Part shown: positions 52,935 to 62,124 of the stretch, in pieces
How positions within the stretch are numbered: position 1 is the first letter of the stretch
Layout: each line of letters opens with the position of its first letter
Notes under the pieces: model-generated
The model's database searches: none
The model's input: the letters and a program-made list of their open reading frames with translations, nothing else
What the model was told of the DNA's origin: nothing
Origin: Bacteroidales bacterium
GTDB lineage: Bacteria; Bacteroidota; Bacteroidia; Bacteroidales; Marinilabiliaceae
NCBI GenBank assembly: GCA_024401395.1
Contig: JAKSLD010000021.1
Coordinates: 1-62,736 of the forward strand
DNA: 62,736 nucleotides
Direction: 5' to 3'
Program-made: the position numbers and the translations under genes

Positions 52935-52997
52935 TTTATCTGTTTTATAGTTTTCTTTGATTTCGGTATTCCGCATATAGCGGGTTAATTATTGACG

Positions 52998-53005
52998 CAA
53001 AAATA
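52998..53005 (-). promoter_or_regulatory. -7 box of the 52305-52934 gene
   Basis: Minus-strand TATTTTTG (plus caaaaata), with a CAAA (-33 TTTG) at 53024-53027, close to the normal spacing. Confidence 0.55.
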
Positions 53006-53038
53006 TAAAAAATATTACATCAACAAACGCCTATGCTG

Positions 53039-54862
53039 TTATTTTCTTTGCTTTTTTTGCTCGCGCATGAGTTCTTCGTAGCGAGCCTGCCATTTAGATT
53101 TCTTTGTTGGCTTCTTCTTATTAGCCTCAATCTGAGCCAGAATACTCTTTTCGTCGATAAAGAAACGCTTTATTACCATCGTTTGGAGGATAGTGATAAG
53201 CATTGACAAGAAGTAGTAATAGTTGAGGGCTGCAGGGAAGTCGTTCAAGAAGAAGAGCATCATTATAGGCATGATGTACATCATCATACCCATACCTGGC
53301 ATTGACTGCTGAGTCTGCATCTGAGCCTTGCTATATGCGACCTGAACGCCGCAGAAGAGCAAGCAGAAGAGGCTGACGTGAGCTCCATAGAAAGGAATGT
53401 TGAAAGGAAGGTTGATGATGCTATCGTAGGTAGAGAGGTCATCAGCCCAGAGGAAAGACTGGCCGCGGAATTCGATAGCTGCTGGGAAGAATCGGAATGC
53501 AGCGAAGACTATAGGCATCTGAAGAAGCATTGGGAGGCATCCGCCCATAGGGTTTACGCCCGCCTTCTTGTAGAGGTTCATTGTAGCCTGCTGGCGTTCC
53601 ATAGCCTTTTCGGCAGGAATCTTAGCATTGATCTCGTCAACCTGAGGCTTCAAGACACGCATCTTAGCCTGGCTCTTGTAAGAAGAGAAAGTGAATGGGA
53701 AGATGATAGTCTTGATAATTATTGTAAGCAATAGGATAATCAAACCATAGCTATCGAATGCCATTTCGAGGTATTTGAATACTGGGATAATGAAATACTC
53801 ATTGATCCAGCCAAATATACCCCAACCGAGAGGGAGGAGCTCTGTGAATTCCTTGCCTTCGTAGCTTTCGAGGGCATAGTAATAATTAGGTACGAAATAG
53901 AAGCTGAACTCAGCAGATTCTTGAGGCTTGTTGAAATCGAACTTAACGCCGAGGTTGGATGCCATATCCTTCATGATAAGGGTATCCTTGCTCATATCGT
54001 GTGCGTTGGTAGACAATGTTGCGCCAGCGAACTGAGACTTAGCCTCGAGGATTGAGCTGAAGAACTGATCCTTGTATGCGACCCAGTCGAGGTTCATGTT
54101 AATCTGCTCCTTCTTGTTGCCTGTTGCGCCGAGGTCATCGACATCACCCTCTGCGTATCTATAGTAGACACCACTCCAAGTGCCCTCGGACTTATGACCC
54201 TTTTCGGCGTAAGGCATATTCATAGTCCATTCGAGGTCGAGAGCAGAAGTGCGGTTGTAGACATAAGAGCCGAGGTTCTCAGTCTCAAGAGTGTAGTGAA
54301 CTTCGTATGAGTTGTTTGGGAGGTAGTATGTCATTGTCATGCTACCGTCGCCGATATTTGCTACGAAAGTTGCGCAAGAGTCGTTCTTTTCCTTGAGGTT
54401 AAAAAACATATCCCCTGTGAAATAAGAACGAGTATTATGAATGAAGCTAAAGCCGAAGCGGTTATCGTCGCCATCAAAAAGTTTGAGAGCGCGGTCGCCA
54501 TAAGCCTTATACTCCTTGATTTCTGCAGAATAGATTCGAGCACCCTTGTTAGTCAGGTCGAGAGCGATAAGGTTATTCTCCAGTGTTATGTGGTTCAGCT
54601 CGCCCTCCATATAAGGTGCGAGGAGTCCGTATTTTGCTACTAATTGAGATTGACGTGTGGTATCGTCTAGAGCAACATCGACAGACTGAGCTGCGGCTTG
54701 TAGTGCAGCGATACTGTCTTGACGTGCCTTTTCTGCGGCTGCTTGCTGCTCGTGGTACTGACGCCACTTTGCGCGTTCTTCTTCGCTAGGGGAGTTAATC
54801 CATTGGAAGACCACCATGACTACGAATATCAGGGCGAGTCCGATGTATGATTTTTTATCCAT
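53039..54862 (-). CDS. yidC: Membrane protein insertase YidC
   Basis: 607 residues. First helix 4-20, a large periplasmic domain (about 45-340) as in Gram-negative YidC, then the conserved core of five helices (about 350-575): YLEMAFDSYGLIILLLTIII, the stretch QAKMRVLKPQVDEINAK, NPMGGCLPMLLQMPIVFAAF, and a final basic tail (KKKPTKKSKWQARYEELMRE). The hydrophilic-groove Arg that helps receive substrates is expected in the KIIIFPF region; the local sequence here is TIIFPFTFSSYKSQ, so the Arg is not at its usual site. It inserts and folds inner-membrane proteins. Confidence 0.96.
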   Translation of the reverse strand: MDKKSYIGLALIFVVMVVFQWINSPSEEERAKWRQYHEQQAAAEKARQDSIAALQAAAQSVDVALDDTTRQSQLVAKYGLLAPYMEGELNHITLENNLIALDLTNKGARIYSAEIKEYKAYGDRALKLFDGDDNRFGFSFIHNTRSYFTGDMFFNLKEKNDSCATFVANIGDGSMTMTYYLPNNSYEVHYTLETENLGSYVYNRTSALDLEWTMNMPYAEKGHKSEGTWSGVYYRYAEGDVDDLGATGNKKEQINMNLDWVAYKDQFFSSILEAKSQFAGATLSTNAHDMSKDTLIMKDMASNLGVKFDFNKPQESAEFSFYFVPNYYYALESYEGKEFTELLPLGWGIFGWINEYFIIPVFKYLEMAFDSYGLIILLLTIIIKTIIFPFTFSSYKSQAKMRVLKPQVDEINAKIPAEKAMERQQATMNLYKKAGVNPMGGCLPMLLQMPIVFAAFRFFPAAIEFRGQSFLWADDLSTYDSIINLPFNIPFYGAHVSLFCLLFCGVQVAYSKAQMQTQQSMPGMGMMMYIMPIMMLFFLNDFPAALNYYYFLSMLITILQTMVIKRFFIDEKSILAQIEANKKKPTKKSKWQARYEELMREQKKQRK

Positions 54863-54884
54863 TTATTGAGTTAATATTTGGGCG

Positions 54885-54892
54885 CAAAGATA
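54885..54892 (-). promoter_or_regulatory. -7 box of yidC
   Basis: Minus-strand TATCTTTG (plus caaagata), 23 bp before the ATG at 54862. Confidence 0.6.
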
Positions 54893-54897
54893 GTGAT

Positions 54898-54926
54898 AAT
54901 TCCTAATTCCTAATTCCTAATTCCTA
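54898..54926. repeat. 7-bp tandem repeat (cctaatt)
   Basis: attcctaattcctaattcct and onward gives about four copies of a 7-bp unit, beside the yidC promoter. A second tandem (tctgcgtatgg, twice) lies at about 54975-54996. The rest of the 54863-55232 gap has two copies of the TCGCAATTTTTTTAT element and a duplicated gagcacccttg. Confidence 0.8.
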
Positions 54927-55185
54927 AAATTCTTATGGGAGTATAAGTGCTGTTTGTGCTATGTATACTAACGGTCTGCGTATGGTCTGCGTATGGACTG
55001 CGTTAATGGAGAGTAGCGTTTGCTCGCAATTTTTTTATTTTTGAGACTATAATCAGGCTCAAAGAAGAGATAGAGAAGAGGCACGATTATACTACGGAGC
55101 ACCCTTGCTAGTCCTAGAGAGCACCCTTGTTCATCGCAATTTTTTTATAAATGACCAAGAGAGAACAATGTTGAAGAAAAATATA

Positions 55186-55193
55186 TAGATTTG
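55186..55193 (+). promoter_or_regulatory. -7 box before the 55233 gene
   Basis: TAGATTTG fits TAnnTTTG, 39 bp before the ATG at 55233. Confidence 0.5.
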
Positions 55194-55232
55194 CGGTGTA
55201 GAAGGAAACTATGGACATACTCATGAGCAAAA

Positions 55233-55661
55233 ATGTTATGTATGAGTAAGTTGAGATACATACTTAAACTAGTTGCAGCTACTGTCATGATGGTGGTAGC
55301 TGTTGGAGTGTGTCTTGACGAGCATTATGGCGTTTTTGCGGAAGATAAAGGAAGTTATCTGTCGGGAAATGACGATAACGAAAGAGAGCAATACGTTGAA
55401 ATTTGTGCCGATATTCCGTACGCAGGTATTGCAGCGGAAACGATAAGCATTCCAGTTCCGACTACTGCAAGACCCGAAAGGAGCAGAGTACAATGGAATT
55501 ATACCCAGTCGCGGCCACTTGCTTATGCGCTAATATGTGGGGTGCTGTCGAGTATATCGGCAAATTATACTATACAAACAACCAGCGAGGCGATAGCCTT
55601 GTGCAATTCGAGACGCCCGTGCGATTATTATGTTTATGCCGAGCGTAAAATCCTGATTTAG
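55233..55661 (+). CDS. Small exported protein of unknown function
   Basis: 142 residues from the ATG at 55233; a later ATG at 55242 (MSKLRYILKL) is equally possible. A signal or anchor helix spans about 9-28. The mature part has an acidic stretch (EDKGSYLSGNDDNEREQ) and a second mildly hydrophobic segment near 97-112 (LAYALICGVLSSI). No family is recognised. It faces away from yidC and precedes another small unknown gene by 96 bp. Confidence 0.55.
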   Translation: MLCMSKLRYILKLVAATVMMVVAVGVCLDEHYGVFAEDKGSYLSGNDDNEREQYVEICADIPYAGIAAETISIPVPTTARPERSRVQWNYTQSRPLAYALICGVLSSISANYTIQTTSEAIALCNSRRPCDYYVYAERKILI

Positions 55662-55757
55662 AGACTGCCTTAGTTTTATGATATTATTTCGCTATCACCC
55701 TTTAATGAGGTTATGGGAGATAGCGCGGTGTGATTATTAACTATAACAATACAAATT

Positions 55758-56228
55758 ATGAACAAAATTAAGGCAGAAGTGAGTGCGAAGAACGTACTCA
55801 TTGTGATATTATTATCAATCGCAGGTGTTTATTGCATATCGCAATCGTTATCAGAATGTTATTCGGGAGGTATTCCGGCGTTGTTCTTTAGCGTAGGAGG
55901 TTTATTCTGTGTGACAGCCATTTGGTTGGCGCTTACCCACTGTAGACGTTATGTGTATATAGAGACAGGGAGTCCGGTGAATTGTGTCATGCACTACTAT
56001 GACATCAGTCAATTAGAAGAGTTGACAGATTTTCTAGACGGCAAAGAGGGGAGTAATGTACCCAAAGCCCGACAGTGCAGTCAGGTAATGGTTACGATGA
56101 ATATCAGCAAAGATCATCGTTATGCGACGGTGAATGTTTGTGTCTATACAGATTTCATGTATAAGACTTACGGTTCGCCTAGAATATATGAAGGAGAAGA
56201 GGCAGAGCGAGTAAGTAAGATGGAATAA
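55758..56228 (+). CDS. Small two-helix membrane protein of unknown function
   Basis: 156 residues. Two membrane helices (about 13-31 and 38-58), then a soluble domain of 95 residues with a beta-rich character (SQVMVTMNISKDHRYATVNV). I recognise no family. It ends before a hairpin shared with the convergent NfnB gene. Confidence 0.65.
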   Translation: MNKIKAEVSAKNVLIVILLSIAGVYCISQSLSECYSGGIPALFFSVGGLFCVTAIWLALTHCRRYVYIETGSPVNCVMHYYDISQLEELTDFLDGKEGSNVPKARQCSQVMVTMNISKDHRYATVNVCVYTDFMYKTYGSPRIYEGEEAERVSKME

Positions 56229-56243
56229 GAGGTATAGACAAAA

Positions 56244-56278
56244 AATAGGATGTGTTCAATGGAGAACACATCCTATTT
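56244..56278. terminator. Bidirectional terminator between convergent genes
   Basis: aataggatgtgttc and gaacacatcctatt form a perfect 14-bp stem with a 7-base loop or less, with A-run before and T-run after, 15 bp behind the plus-strand gene and 25 bp behind the end of nfnB. Confidence 0.9.
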
Positions 56279-56302
56279 GAGTTATTTAATAATTCTGAAG
56301 AA

Positions 56303-57757
56303 TTACTTGCTCTGGAGATACTTGTGCATGTTAGCAGCAGCCTTACGGCCATCACCCATAGCGAGGATAACTGTAGCACCACCGCGAACGATATCACCAC
56401 CTGCGAATACATCCTCGACAGTAGTCTGGAGTTCGTCGGTAGCCTCGAGAGTACCCTTCTGAGTAGTCTTGAGGTCAGGGTGAGCGTTAGGAATAAGAGG
56501 GTTAGGAGATACGCCAACGCTGACTACGACCATGTCAGTATCGAGAGTAACAGTCTTACCCTCAACAGCTACTGGGCTACGACGTCCGCGCTCGTCAGGC
56601 TCGCCGAGCTCCATAACCTGGAGAATAACCTGCTTTACGTGGCCCTTCTCGTCGGCGATATACTCGATAGGATTGTGGAGGAGCATAAATTCGATGCCCT
56701 CTTCCTGAGCGTGCTTGATTTCCTCCTTACGAGCTGGCATCTCGTCCATAGAACGACGGTATACGAGGTATACATGGTCGGCGCCGAGACGCTTAGCAGT
56801 ACGAACAGAGTCCATAGCTGTGTTACCACCACCTACAACTACTACGTTCTTGCCGAAGAATACAGGAGTGTCGAACTCTTGATCAGCAGCGTGCATGAGG
56901 TTAACGCGAGTGAGGTACTCGTTAGACGACATGATACCGATAGCATTCTCGCCAGGGATACCCATGAAACGAGGGAGACCAGCGCCAGAAGCTACGAAGA
57001 AAGCCTTGAAGCCCTCCTCGCGGAGCTCGTTCATTGTAGCTGTCTTACCAACGATGAAGTCAGGCTCGAACTTAACACCCATCTTACGGAGGTTGTCGAT
57101 CTCGACTTCAACTATTGAGTTAGGGAGACGGAACTCAGGAATACCGTACTTGAGCACGCCACCGATTTCATGGAGGGCCTCGAATACTGTAACGTCGTAA
57201 CCGAGCTTAGCCATTTCGCCGGCACAAGTAAGACCTGCAGGGCCTGAACCGACTACAGCGACCTTCTTGCCATTAGCTGGAGCTACCTCTGGGATAGCCA
57301 TCTTGCCGCTATTACGCTCGTAGTCAGCAGTAAAGCGCTCGAGATAACCGATTGCTACAGCTGGCTTACCAGTCTTAGTATGTATACACTTGCTCTCGCA
57401 CTGCTTCTCCTGAGGACAAACGCGACCGCAAACAGCAGGGAGAGTAGAAGTATTCTTAATTACGCGAGCAGCCTCGAGAATCTCGCCACGCTCGATATTC
57501 TTGATAAATGTAGGGATGTTGATCTCTACAGGGCAGCCTGTCATACAAGCTGGGTTAGGACAGTCGAGACAACGCTTAGCCTCGAGGAGAGCCTGCTCAG
57601 CAGTAAGTCCCTGGTTAACCTCTATGTAAGACTTGTTACGGATATTAGGTTCAACCTCTGTCATTTTAACACGCTCGATGGCCATACGGTCCTTAGGACT
57701 CATAGACTTACGAATTTCTTCGCGCCATGCTGCGTCTCTTGATATGCTGTTATCCAT
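56303..57757 (-). CDS. NfnB-type large subunit (GltD-like flavoprotein)
   Basis: 484 residues. The N-terminus carries the [4Fe-4S] cysteines RCLDCPNPACMTGCPV and CGRVCPQEKQCESKC. Two Rossmann folds follow: VAVVGSGPAGLTCAGEMAK for FAD and VVVVGGGNTAMDSVRTAKRLG for NADP. Alone it looks like a glutamate synthase small subunit, but the partner gene upstream is an NfnA-like flavoprotein, and no glutamate synthase large subunit is present. Together they form NfnAB, which links NADH, ferredoxin and NADP+ by electron bifurcation. It follows nfnA by 42 bp. Confidence 0.88.
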   Translation of the reverse strand: MDNSISRDAAWREEIRKSMSPKDRMAIERVKMTEVEPNIRNKSYIEVNQGLTAEQALLEAKRCLDCPNPACMTGCPVEINIPTFIKNIERGEILEAARVIKNTSTLPAVCGRVCPQEKQCESKCIHTKTGKPAVAIGYLERFTADYERNSGKMAIPEVAPANGKKVAVVGSGPAGLTCAGEMAKLGYDVTVFEALHEIGGVLKYGIPEFRLPNSIVEVEIDNLRKMGVKFEPDFIVGKTATMNELREEGFKAFFVASGAGLPRFMGIPGENAIGIMSSNEYLTRVNLMHAADQEFDTPVFFGKNVVVVGGGNTAMDSVRTAKRLGADHVYLVYRRSMDEMPARKEEIKHAQEEGIEFMLLHNPIEYIADEKGHVKQVILQVMELGEPDERGRRSPVAVEGKTVTLDTDMVVVSVGVSPNPLIPNAHPDLKTTQKGTLEATDELQTTVEDVFAGGDIVRGGATVILAMGDGRKAAANMHKYLQSK

Positions 57758-57799
57758 GATTACTTTCTAAAGATGTTTATTAAACAAGGTTTGAAGAAA

Positions 57800-58627
57800 T
57801 TATTTGCAAGCTTTGTAGCGCTCGAAAGCCTCAGCCTCCTGAGCCTTATAGCCACCCATACGCTTGAGCATCTCGTCGAAATCGACCTGATGAGCATCGA
57901 ACTCTGGGCCATCAACGCAAACGAACTTAGTCTTGCCACCTACAGTTACACGGCAAGCGCCGCACATACCAGTACCGTCAACCATTACTGTGTTAAGAGA
58001 TACTACAGTAGGAACGTTGTACTTCTTTGTGCAGAGAGCGGCGAACTTCATCATGATAGGAGGGCCGATAACTACAGCCTCAGAAATCTTCTCTGACTCG
58101 ATAGCCTTCTCCATACCGACAGTTACGACACCCTTCTCGCCGTAAGAGCCATCATCAGTCATGATGATAACCTCGTCAGAAGACTTGCGAACTTCGTCCT
58201 CGAGGATGATAAGATCCTTGGTACGAGCTGCGAGAACCGAGATTACGCGGTTGCCGGCAGCCTTATGAGCTTGGATAATTGGGAGAAGAGGAGCAACGCC
58301 TACGCCACCGCCGCAGCAGAGAACTGCACCCTCCTGCTTTTCGATCTTAGTTGCCTGGCCGAGAGGACCTACAACGTCTGTTACGTAATCGCCAACGTTA
58401 AGGTCTGTGAGTTTGCTTGACGAAACTCCGACACGTTGAGCGACGAGGGTAATTGTACCCTTTTCGAGGTTAGACCCTGCGATGGTAAGCGGAATACGCT
58501 CACCCTTTTCACCTACGCGTACGATCACGAAATGACCAGCACGGCGAGACTTAGCGATTCGTGGAGCCTCGATTTCGAGCATCACCACGTTCTCTGAGAA
58601 GTGTTCTTTGGCTACTATTAAGTTCAT
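57800..58627 (-). CDS. NfnA-type small subunit (PyrK/SudB-like)
   Basis: 275 residues. A ferredoxin-reductase-like fold: FAD region RAGHFVIVRVGEKGERIPLT, NAD region AVLCCGGGVGVAPLLPII, and a C-terminal [2Fe-2S] Cys set in GTGMCGACRVTVGGKTKFVC. This matches the small subunit of NADH-dependent reduced ferredoxin:NADP+ oxidoreductase and the related SudB/PyrK. The NfnB gene follows on the same strand, which supports the assignment and an anaerobic lifestyle. Confidence 0.88.
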   Translation of the reverse strand: MNLIVAKEHFSENVVMLEIEAPRIAKSRRAGHFVIVRVGEKGERIPLTIAGSNLEKGTITLVAQRVGVSSSKLTDLNVGDYVTDVVGPLGQATKIEKQEGAVLCCGGGVGVAPLLPIIQAHKAAGNRVISVLAARTKDLIILEDEVRKSSDEVIIMTDDGSYGEKGVVTVGMEKAIESEKISEAVVIGPPIMMKFAALCTKKYNVPTVVSLNTVMVDGTGMCGACRVTVGGKTKFVCVDGPEFDAHQVDFDEMLKRMGGYKAQEAEAFERYKACK

Positions 58628-58711
58628 CTCTTTATAGTGATATTGTTCTTATAGCTTATTATTCTTTGCAATATTTATGCAAAGTAAGACATTTTAGTGG
58701 GGAGAAGCAAC

Positions 58712-58748
58712 AAAAACGACCATTCTTTGCTATAGAACGGTCGTTTTT
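58712..58748. terminator. Terminator after the LolA-like gene
   Basis: aaaaacgaccattct/agaacggtcgttttt is a perfect stem with a 7-base loop; A- and T-rich ends suit the minus-strand gene that stops at 58777. Confidence 0.85.
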
Positions 58749-58776
58749 AAGTGTTTTGCGTACCAAAAATATGATT

Positions 58777-59433
58777 TTAGCGCATATCTATTACTTCAAC
58801 TCCTGGAAATTTAGATTCGTTGAAAATAAATGAATCTTCAGAAATGTTATCAACAGGTTCTATGCCATTGATAAAGTACGTCATCAGCATTCCGTCCTTT
58901 GTCTGTTGGAGGATCTTGCGTAGATTCTTGGTTTTTTGCTCCAGGGTTACACGGATGCGGACAATAGGGCTTGTACGCTCGACAGGGTAGAGGTCGATTT
59001 CTGTGCTATAGTAGCCATCGATATCGGCATCGCCCAAGTATCTGAGTTTGTAGCCCTCTTTCCATGCTGAGAGAAGTTGGATAGGAGACATATTAATTTG
59101 CTCCTCATCCATAGAAGTGATAGTAACCTCGTTATTGTCCTTAGAATAACTATAGATATTCTTTCCGTCGCAGAATGTCTCGTTACCCAAGATAGAGAGG
59201 TGGTACTTCTTGTCCATCACCTTGAGGCTACCGATATGCTCAGTCTTTGTGTTAGACTGCTTATTATCGACGGTAAGCGTGAAGTCAATCTTCATAGCCT
59301 TGTATGAGGCATGCTTCTTGTCGATAGCTTCCAGTATTTCGCGTGCGATTTCAGGGTCGACCTCCTGCACTTGAGCGAAAGACTTCAGTGAGATTACTGC
59401 TAAAAGTATAAGTGTTATTATGTGTCTCATCAT
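58777..59433 (-). CDS. LolA-like outer-membrane lipoprotein carrier
   Basis: The frame runs to 59481, but ATGs at 59433 and 59430 (MMRHIITLILLAVISLKSFA) start a proper signal peptide, giving about 218 residues. The mature domain has the LolA/LolB half-barrel plan: a long N-terminal helix with ILEAIDKKHASYKAMKIDFT, then successive beta strands (TEHIGSLKVMDKKYHLSI, GKNIYSYSKDNNEVTI). It would carry lipoproteins through the periplasm. It follows ftsK by 54 bp on the same strand, the usual bacteroidal neighbour. Confidence 0.83.
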   Translation of the reverse strand: MMRHIITLILLAVISLKSFAQVQEVDPEIAREILEAIDKKHASYKAMKIDFTLTVDNKQSNTKTEHIGSLKVMDKKYHLSILGNETFCDGKNIYSYSKDNNEVTITSMDEEQINMSPIQLLSAWKEGYKLRYLGDADIDGYYSTEIDLYPVERTSPIVRIRVTLEQKTKNLRKILQQTKDGMLMTYFINGIEPVDNISEDSFIFNESKFPGVEVIDMR

Positions 59434-59487
59434 GCCACGTTGTATGTGCTTTTGCGATAAATGTTGCAAAATGTGTGCCAAAAAAAC

Positions 59488-62082
59488 TTAAACGCCAAAA
59501 GATTGGAGGATAGACTCCAAAGTGTCGAGGTCGTTGACCAGGATTGTTCTCGGTTTAGAGCTGATAGCAGGTCCGACGATACCCATACGTTCGAGTTGGT
59601 CCATGATACGCCCCGCTCTATTATAACCGAGGTTAAAAACACGTTGGATGTTGCTGGTAGAACCCAAATGGGAAGTAACAACCATTTCTGCGACCTCGCG
59701 GATGAGAGGGTCCAGCTTACCTGGGCCGCTTGGAGTCTCGCCATTATTGTCAAATTCCAGAGGGAGAACACCATTGTCTGTTTCAGCCTCAGGGAGCTCG
59801 TAGGCGCAGGCGTAACTCTGCTGTTCAGCAATATGGTCGTTGATAGCTATAACCTCGTCGGTGTCGATGAATGCACATTGAACGCGGGTCACGCTATCGT
59901 TACCTGCAATTTTAGCCAAGAGGTCGCCCTTTCCTGTAAGATGGTCAGCGCCAGTCTCGTCGAGGATTGTACGAGAGTCTATCATAGACGAAACCTTGAA
60001 TGCTATACGAGAAGGGAAGTTAGCCTTAATTACACCAGTAATAATCTTAACGTCAGGACGTTGAGTTGCAAGAATCATGTGGATACCGATAGCACGTGCT
60101 TTTTGGGCGATTCTTGCGATAGGTGTTTCAATCTCCTTGCCGGCAGTCATGATAAGATCTCCGAACTCGTCGATGATTACAACTATATACGGCATAAAGC
60201 GGTGACCCTCGGTAGGAAGAAGTTTACGCTCAATGAATTTTGCGTTGTACTCCTTAATATTACGCACTTTTGCCTTGCTTACCAGAGTATAACGATTCTC
60301 CATTTCTATTGTAAGAGAAGAGAGGGTAGTCTTGACATCCTCTATCTTTGTTATGATAGCATCCTCATTGCCAGGAAGTTTGGCGAGGAAGTTCTTCTCG
60401 ATAGGCTGATAAGGCGTAAACTCAACCTGTTTAGGGTCGATGATAACGAATTTTACCTGCGAAGGGTGCTTCTTGTAGAGGAGAGACGTAAGAATTACAT
60501 TAAGACCCACCGATTTACCCTGACCAGTAGCACCAGCTACGAGAAGGTGAGGAGTTGTAGCGAGGTCAAAAACGAAAGTCTCGTTGGTGATAGTCTTACC
60601 GAGAGCGATAGGAAGCTCGTATTTAGACTGTTGGAAGCGGTCGGACATTATCATACTATGCATGCTGACCACCTTCTTATTTTTGTTAGGGACTTCGATA
60701 CCTACAGTGCCCTTGCCCGGCATTGGTGCTATCATACGTATGGACATTGCCGAAAGAGCGAGGGCAATATCCTCTTGGAGGCCCTTGATCTTAGAGAGTT
60801 TCATGCCTGGAGAAGGAACTAACTCATAGAGAGTGACTGTTGGGCCTACTGTCGCGTGGATGCGGTCGATAGATATGCCAAAATTCTTGAGGGTAGTAGT
60901 AATATTATGAGCATTCTCCTCCATTTCGGCCTTACTTACCTCGGAATCGGGACTGTGGCGGTCAATCAAGAGGTCGATTGATGGGTATTTATAGTTAGAC
61001 AAGTCCAGAGTAGGGTCGTATGGTCGAGAAGGGTCATCATTAGGGTTGATGATACGCTTCACTCGGTCGTCTTTTTCTGTTGCATTGTTGATGTCTATGT
61101 CAGGTCCCTTGTCTGGCTGAGGCTGAGATTCAGTATCCTCATTGACGGTTGGCTCATCAGAAGGATAAGAAACGTTGTTATTGGGGAAATTATTGTAAGT
61201 TTTGGCATTGTCGTCGTTATCTTCCTCCTCCTCTTCATCGTTATTGTTGAAAGTGAAAGTGCCTCTAGTAGGGACAATGCCATTGTTGTTCTCATTCTCC
61301 TCCTCATTGTCAGGTTCTTGGGTGTCTTCCTCCTCCTCAGATGCTGTAGAATACTGAGAGGCGGGAGCAACCAATGATGTTGCTGATGCGGGATTAGTTG
61401 CAGGGATATCTTCCAGATTCTCCTCCTCGCCATTGATATAAGAATTGACCTTGCTCCAGTTGATAGAGAAACGCTTATTGCTAAGAGTTTCAAGGAGGGC
61501 ATTAATCTTATTCTGTATTGCAGGGAATCTGATTATGAGGTAGACGAACAAAGATACCAAGAGGACTATAGCTGTTCCTACTATGCCGAGCCAAGAAGAG
61601 AGCCAGCGAGAGACATAGTAGCCATGCAAGCCACCCCACAAGAGGTATGTGGAATCGCTGAATTTCATAGTAAGGAAACCTAGTGTTATGCTGCCCCATA
61701 CAATAGCCAAGAATGAATTCCAAGCTATGCGAGTAATAGGTATCTGGCGGATTCCCATTATATATAGACCGAGAGCAATAATGAGAGCAGGGATAGAGAA
61801 AGACATCAGACCTATGCCATTAGTAACGAGCATATCACTCATCCATGCGCCCAATTTGCCGATAGTATTCTTGACAACTATTTTGTCGTCAGTCAGCAAG
61901 TCCCAAAAGCCCACGTCGAATATGCTCCTGTCGGCGGCTCCTGTGTAGAAGAAAGAGCCGATAGACAACAAGAGCAGCAGACCGAACCCGATGAGAGTCA
62001 GCGAGATGATGACAGTAAGGGCGTTTTTCGGTGCTACGTACTGTTTATTGTTTTTATTCTTTGGAGAGCTTTTGGCTACCAT
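59488..62082 (-). CDS. ftsK: DNA translocase FtsK/SpoIIIE
   Basis: 864 residues. Four membrane helices (about 22-45, 88-110, 122-140, 165-185), then an acidic, low-complexity linker (about 215-345; runs of Glu, Asp and Asn), an alpha/beta region and the motor: Walker A GATGQGKS at 517-524 and IDEFGDLI as Walker B. The C-terminal gamma winged helix (about 785-850; SNIQRVFNLGYNRAGRIMDQ) reads the KOPS-like sequences. It pumps chromosome dimers at the septum. The linker is unusually acidic, as in other Bacteroidales. Confidence 0.96.
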   Translation of the reverse strand: MVAKSSPKNKNNKQYVAPKNALTVIISLTLIGFGLLLLLSIGSFFYTGAADRSIFDVGFWDLLTDDKIVVKNTIGKLGAWMSDMLVTNGIGLMSFSIPALIIALGLYIMGIRQIPITRIAWNSFLAIVWGSITLGFLTMKFSDSTYLLWGGLHGYYVSRWLSSWLGIVGTAIVLLVSLFVYLIIRFPAIQNKINALLETLSNKRFSINWSKVNSYINGEEENLEDIPATNPASATSLVAPASQYSTASEEEEDTQEPDNEEENENNNGIVPTRGTFTFNNNDEEEEEDNDDNAKTYNNFPNNNVSYPSDEPTVNEDTESQPQPDKGPDIDINNATEKDDRVKRIINPNDDPSRPYDPTLDLSNYKYPSIDLLIDRHSPDSEVSKAEMEENAHNITTTLKNFGISIDRIHATVGPTVTLYELVPSPGMKLSKIKGLQEDIALALSAMSIRMIAPMPGKGTVGIEVPNKNKKVVSMHSMIMSDRFQQSKYELPIALGKTITNETFVFDLATTPHLLVAGATGQGKSVGLNVILTSLLYKKHPSQVKFVIIDPKQVEFTPYQPIEKNFLAKLPGNEDAIITKIEDVKTTLSSLTIEMENRYTLVSKAKVRNIKEYNAKFIERKLLPTEGHRFMPYIVVIIDEFGDLIMTAGKEIETPIARIAQKARAIGIHMILATQRPDVKIITGVIKANFPSRIAFKVSSMIDSRTILDETGADHLTGKGDLLAKIAGNDSVTRVQCAFIDTDEVIAINDHIAEQQSYACAYELPEAETDNGVLPLEFDNNGETPSGPGKLDPLIREVAEMVVTSHLGSTSNIQRVFNLGYNRAGRIMDQLERMGIVGPAISSKPRTILVNDLDTLESILQSFGV

Positions 62083-62124
62083 TGGGGAAATATGATTAGG
62101 GTGTGTATTGTATTCGAATTAAAA

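Noticed and set aside
56252-57118. 288-residue plus-strand ORF
   Set aside because: Antisense to nfnB, whose product has clear motifs; a codon-bias shadow.
59461-60822. 453-residue plus-strand ORF
   Set aside because: Antisense to the ftsK motor region; the Ser/Leu/Glu-rich product has no recognisable domain.
61095-61502. Minus-strand ORF of 135 residues inside ftsK
   Set aside because: Out-of-frame reading of the acidic linker of FtsK.
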